Position numbers and translations under genes: made by a program. From Sphingomonas caeni (GTDB lineage Bacteria; Pseudomonadota; Alphaproteobacteria; Sphingomonadales; Sphingomonadaceae), in assembly GCF_026013415.1 (NCBI RefSeq), contig NZ_JAPDOK010000004.1, forward strand, positions 288,573-352,572: a stretch of DNA of 64,000 nt, read 5' to 3'. How positions within the stretch are numbered: the stretch's first letter is position 1; each line of letters opens with the position of its first letter. This document shows positions 62,735 to 64,000 of the stretch, one piece after another. The notes beneath the pieces were generated by a model. That model worked only from the letters and a program-made list of their open reading frames with translations, was not told the origin of the DNA and ran no database searches.

Positions 62735-63556
62735 ATGATCAAGGATATCCTCGCTATCGTGGACAATGCGGAGCAGGCTGCCCCCTTCATTCATGCCGCT
62801 GTCGCGTTCGCCCATTCGCGCGGCGCGCATCTCGAGATCGCCGCACTGACCCCGGGTCCCTATCTGGCCCCCGAACTCCTGCCGTTCGGCGTTGCCTATG
62901 TTCCCGACGATGCGCTCGCGCGGGACGACAGACAGAAGGTCGATGCCGTAACCGCGCTGGTCGCGAACGCCGATTGCCCGGTTAGTGTGTTCGGCCTGCA
63001 CGACGACATTGCCTGGCTCGCGGGAGACATGCGCCGCAGCCGGCAGATTGCGGATCTCATCCTGATCGGTCCGCCGGAGTCCTGGCAGACTCCCTGGCTT
63101 CGTCGCCGGGTGATCGAGACCTCGATCCTTTCCTCGGGGACCCCGACGCTCGTCGTGCCGCCAGCGGCCGCGCTGGTGCCGGTCCGTCGCGCCGTGCTCG
63201 GCTGGAAAGCATCGCCCGAGGCGAACCGGGCGGTCCATGATCTGGTGAGTTTCGCCGAGCCGGGCGCGCATATCGACGTAGTCATGGCAGTGGACGTAAA
63301 TCGCGAGCACGCTGCGAAAGACGGCGAGGAGCTTCGCCGCCACCTCGTTCGCCATGGCTTCGACGTCGGGCTGCACATCCTGCCAACGGACGGCATGAGC
63401 GAGGGCGATGTCGTCCATGCCTTCGCGATGCGATCGCGCGCCGAACTTCTGGCGGTCGGCGGCTTCGGTCATTCGCGCATACGTGAGATCGTTCTGGGTG
63501 GAGTGACGCGCTGTCTCATCGCGGACGCGGTCGTACCCGTGATGTTCAGCCATTGA
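62735..63556 (+). CDS. Universal stress protein (two-domain)
   Basis: A 273-residue cytoplasmic protein with a tandem UspA layout. It starts MIKDILAIVDNAEQAAPFIH. ADLILIGPPESWQTPW ends the first half, and the second half ends AELLAVGGFGHSRIREIVLG with the G-x-x-G-x-S/R ATP-loop signature, followed by GGVTRCLIADAVVPVMF. Such proteins promote survival under stress or oxygen limitation. It follows the small Trp-rich protein gene and precedes another universal stress protein gene. Confidence 0.9.
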   Translation: MIKDILAIVDNAEQAAPFIHAAVAFAHSRGAHLEIAALTPGPYLAPELLPFGVAYVPDDALARDDRQKVDAVTALVANADCPVSVFGLHDDIAWLAGDMRRSRQIADLILIGPPESWQTPWLRRRVIETSILSSGTPTLVVPPAAALVPVRRAVLGWKASPEANRAVHDLVSFAEPGAHIDVVMAVDVNREHAAKDGEELRRHLVRHGFDVGLHILPTDGMSEGDVVHAFAMRSRAELLAVGGFGHSRIREIVLGGVTRCLIADAVVPVMFSH

Positions 63557-63647
63557 CGGGTGCCGCGATTCACTAAGGTGAATCCACAATATTGGCGATC
63601 GGCCGCGCCCCATAATTTCCGGATCGTTCCAATCGATGGAGGCGACG

Positions 63648-64000
63648 ATGAAGAATATTCTGGTGCTGATGCACGACGATGTCGGCCAGGAAGCCCGGTT
63701 CCAGGTCGCGCTTGACCTGACCCGCGCGCTCGATGGCCATCTCACCTGCCTCGACGTCGCCCGCCCGCCGGTTGTCGTTGCCGACTATGCCGAGCTTGGC
63801 GGTGCGGCGATGGTGCTGGAGGACGAGCGGGAGAGCGAGGCGAAGAACCGCTCGCGGATGGACGCGCGGCTCAGGATCGAAGGCGTGCCGTACAACTGGA
63901 TCGAGACCACCGGCTTTGCGAGCCCGGCCGTCCGCGACGCGGCGGGGCTCGCCGATGTCATCGTGCTCAACCGCGACATCGAGCACGCCTATCCCGACAT
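63648..64000 (+). CDS. Universal stress protein, N-terminal part (cut by window end)
   Basis: The visible 117 codons start MKNILVLMHDDVGQEARFQV and continue ALDGHLTCLDVARPPVVVAD and LADVIVLNRDIEHAYPD. This is a UspA-like first domain. GGAGGCG lies just before the ATG. It is the second universal stress protein gene in a row, with 91 bp in between. The 3' end is outside the window. Confidence 0.85.
   Translation, partial: MKNILVLMHDDVGQEARFQVALDLTRALDGHLTCLDVARPPVVVADYAELGGAAMVLEDERESEAKNRSRMDARLRIEGVPYNWIETTGFASPAVRDAAGLADVIVLNRDIEHAYPD

Overview
The window looks like chromosome of a GC-rich alphaproteobacterium of the order Sphingomonadales (Sphingomonas or a close relative). Pointers are the high GC content and codon use, a LuxR/LuxI pair of sphingomonad type, a very large NAD-dependent glutamate dehydrogenase, two TonB-dependent receptors, orphan CobS/CobT, and short-form HisG. 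Family names come from reading protein motifs; no database search was run.

Left part (1-36.8 kb) is mostly core genome. It holds the start of an autoinducer synthase gene and its LuxR regulator, a proton-pumping pyrophosphatase (hppA), thiL, a small lipoprotein, nusB and hisD-hisG. Next come a block of small enzymes (DUF2332, alpha/beta hydrolase, aldo/keto reductase, pirin, a Nudix gene that looks frameshifted, bolA, a J-domain protein) and a one-way block of VOC, DUF1428, DHFR-like and DUF899 enzymes facing a divergent HxlR regulator. These are followed by cobS and cobT, an iron-uptake locus (TonB receptor, SEL1 protein, PiuC, PepSY) with Fur-like palindromes, a glutamate dehydrogenase of about 1,530 residues and a PAS protein. 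Five copies of a hairpin-ended repeat and one 274-bp element with nested inverted repeats lie between these genes.

Middle part (36.8-47.6 kb) is an integrated island of about 10.8 kb. It starts in the 3' end of a tRNA-Thr(CGT) gene and ends at a near-perfect copy of that tRNA end. Paired GGGGGT motifs with 12-bp spacing occur near both ends, and a P4-type integrase follows the tRNA. The cargo is a TrbC/VirB2-like pilin, an 87-residue exported YD-repeat protein, a 600-residue exported YD protein, an exported RHS protein with a variable toxin-like tail, and a small overlapping gene that is probably its immunity gene. Beyond these are a protein of unknown function, a 55-residue excisionase, an HTH/zinc-ribbon protein and a second tyrosine recombinase. 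This is the most unusual part of the window. A fragment of a phage terminase lies just outside the right end.

Right part (47.6-64 kb) holds two loci. The first (48.1-57.2 kb) combines a tannase-family esterase, an MFS transporter, an acetoacetyl-CoA synthetase, a TonB receptor and a divergent AraC regulator, and looks like a substrate-specific catabolic locus. The second (57.5-64 kb) looks like a stress or energy-limitation locus: fatty acid desaturase, flavodoxin-fold quinone reductase, small membrane protein, ADP-forming acyl-CoA synthetase fused to a GNAT acetyltransferase, and two universal stress proteins, the last cut by the window end.
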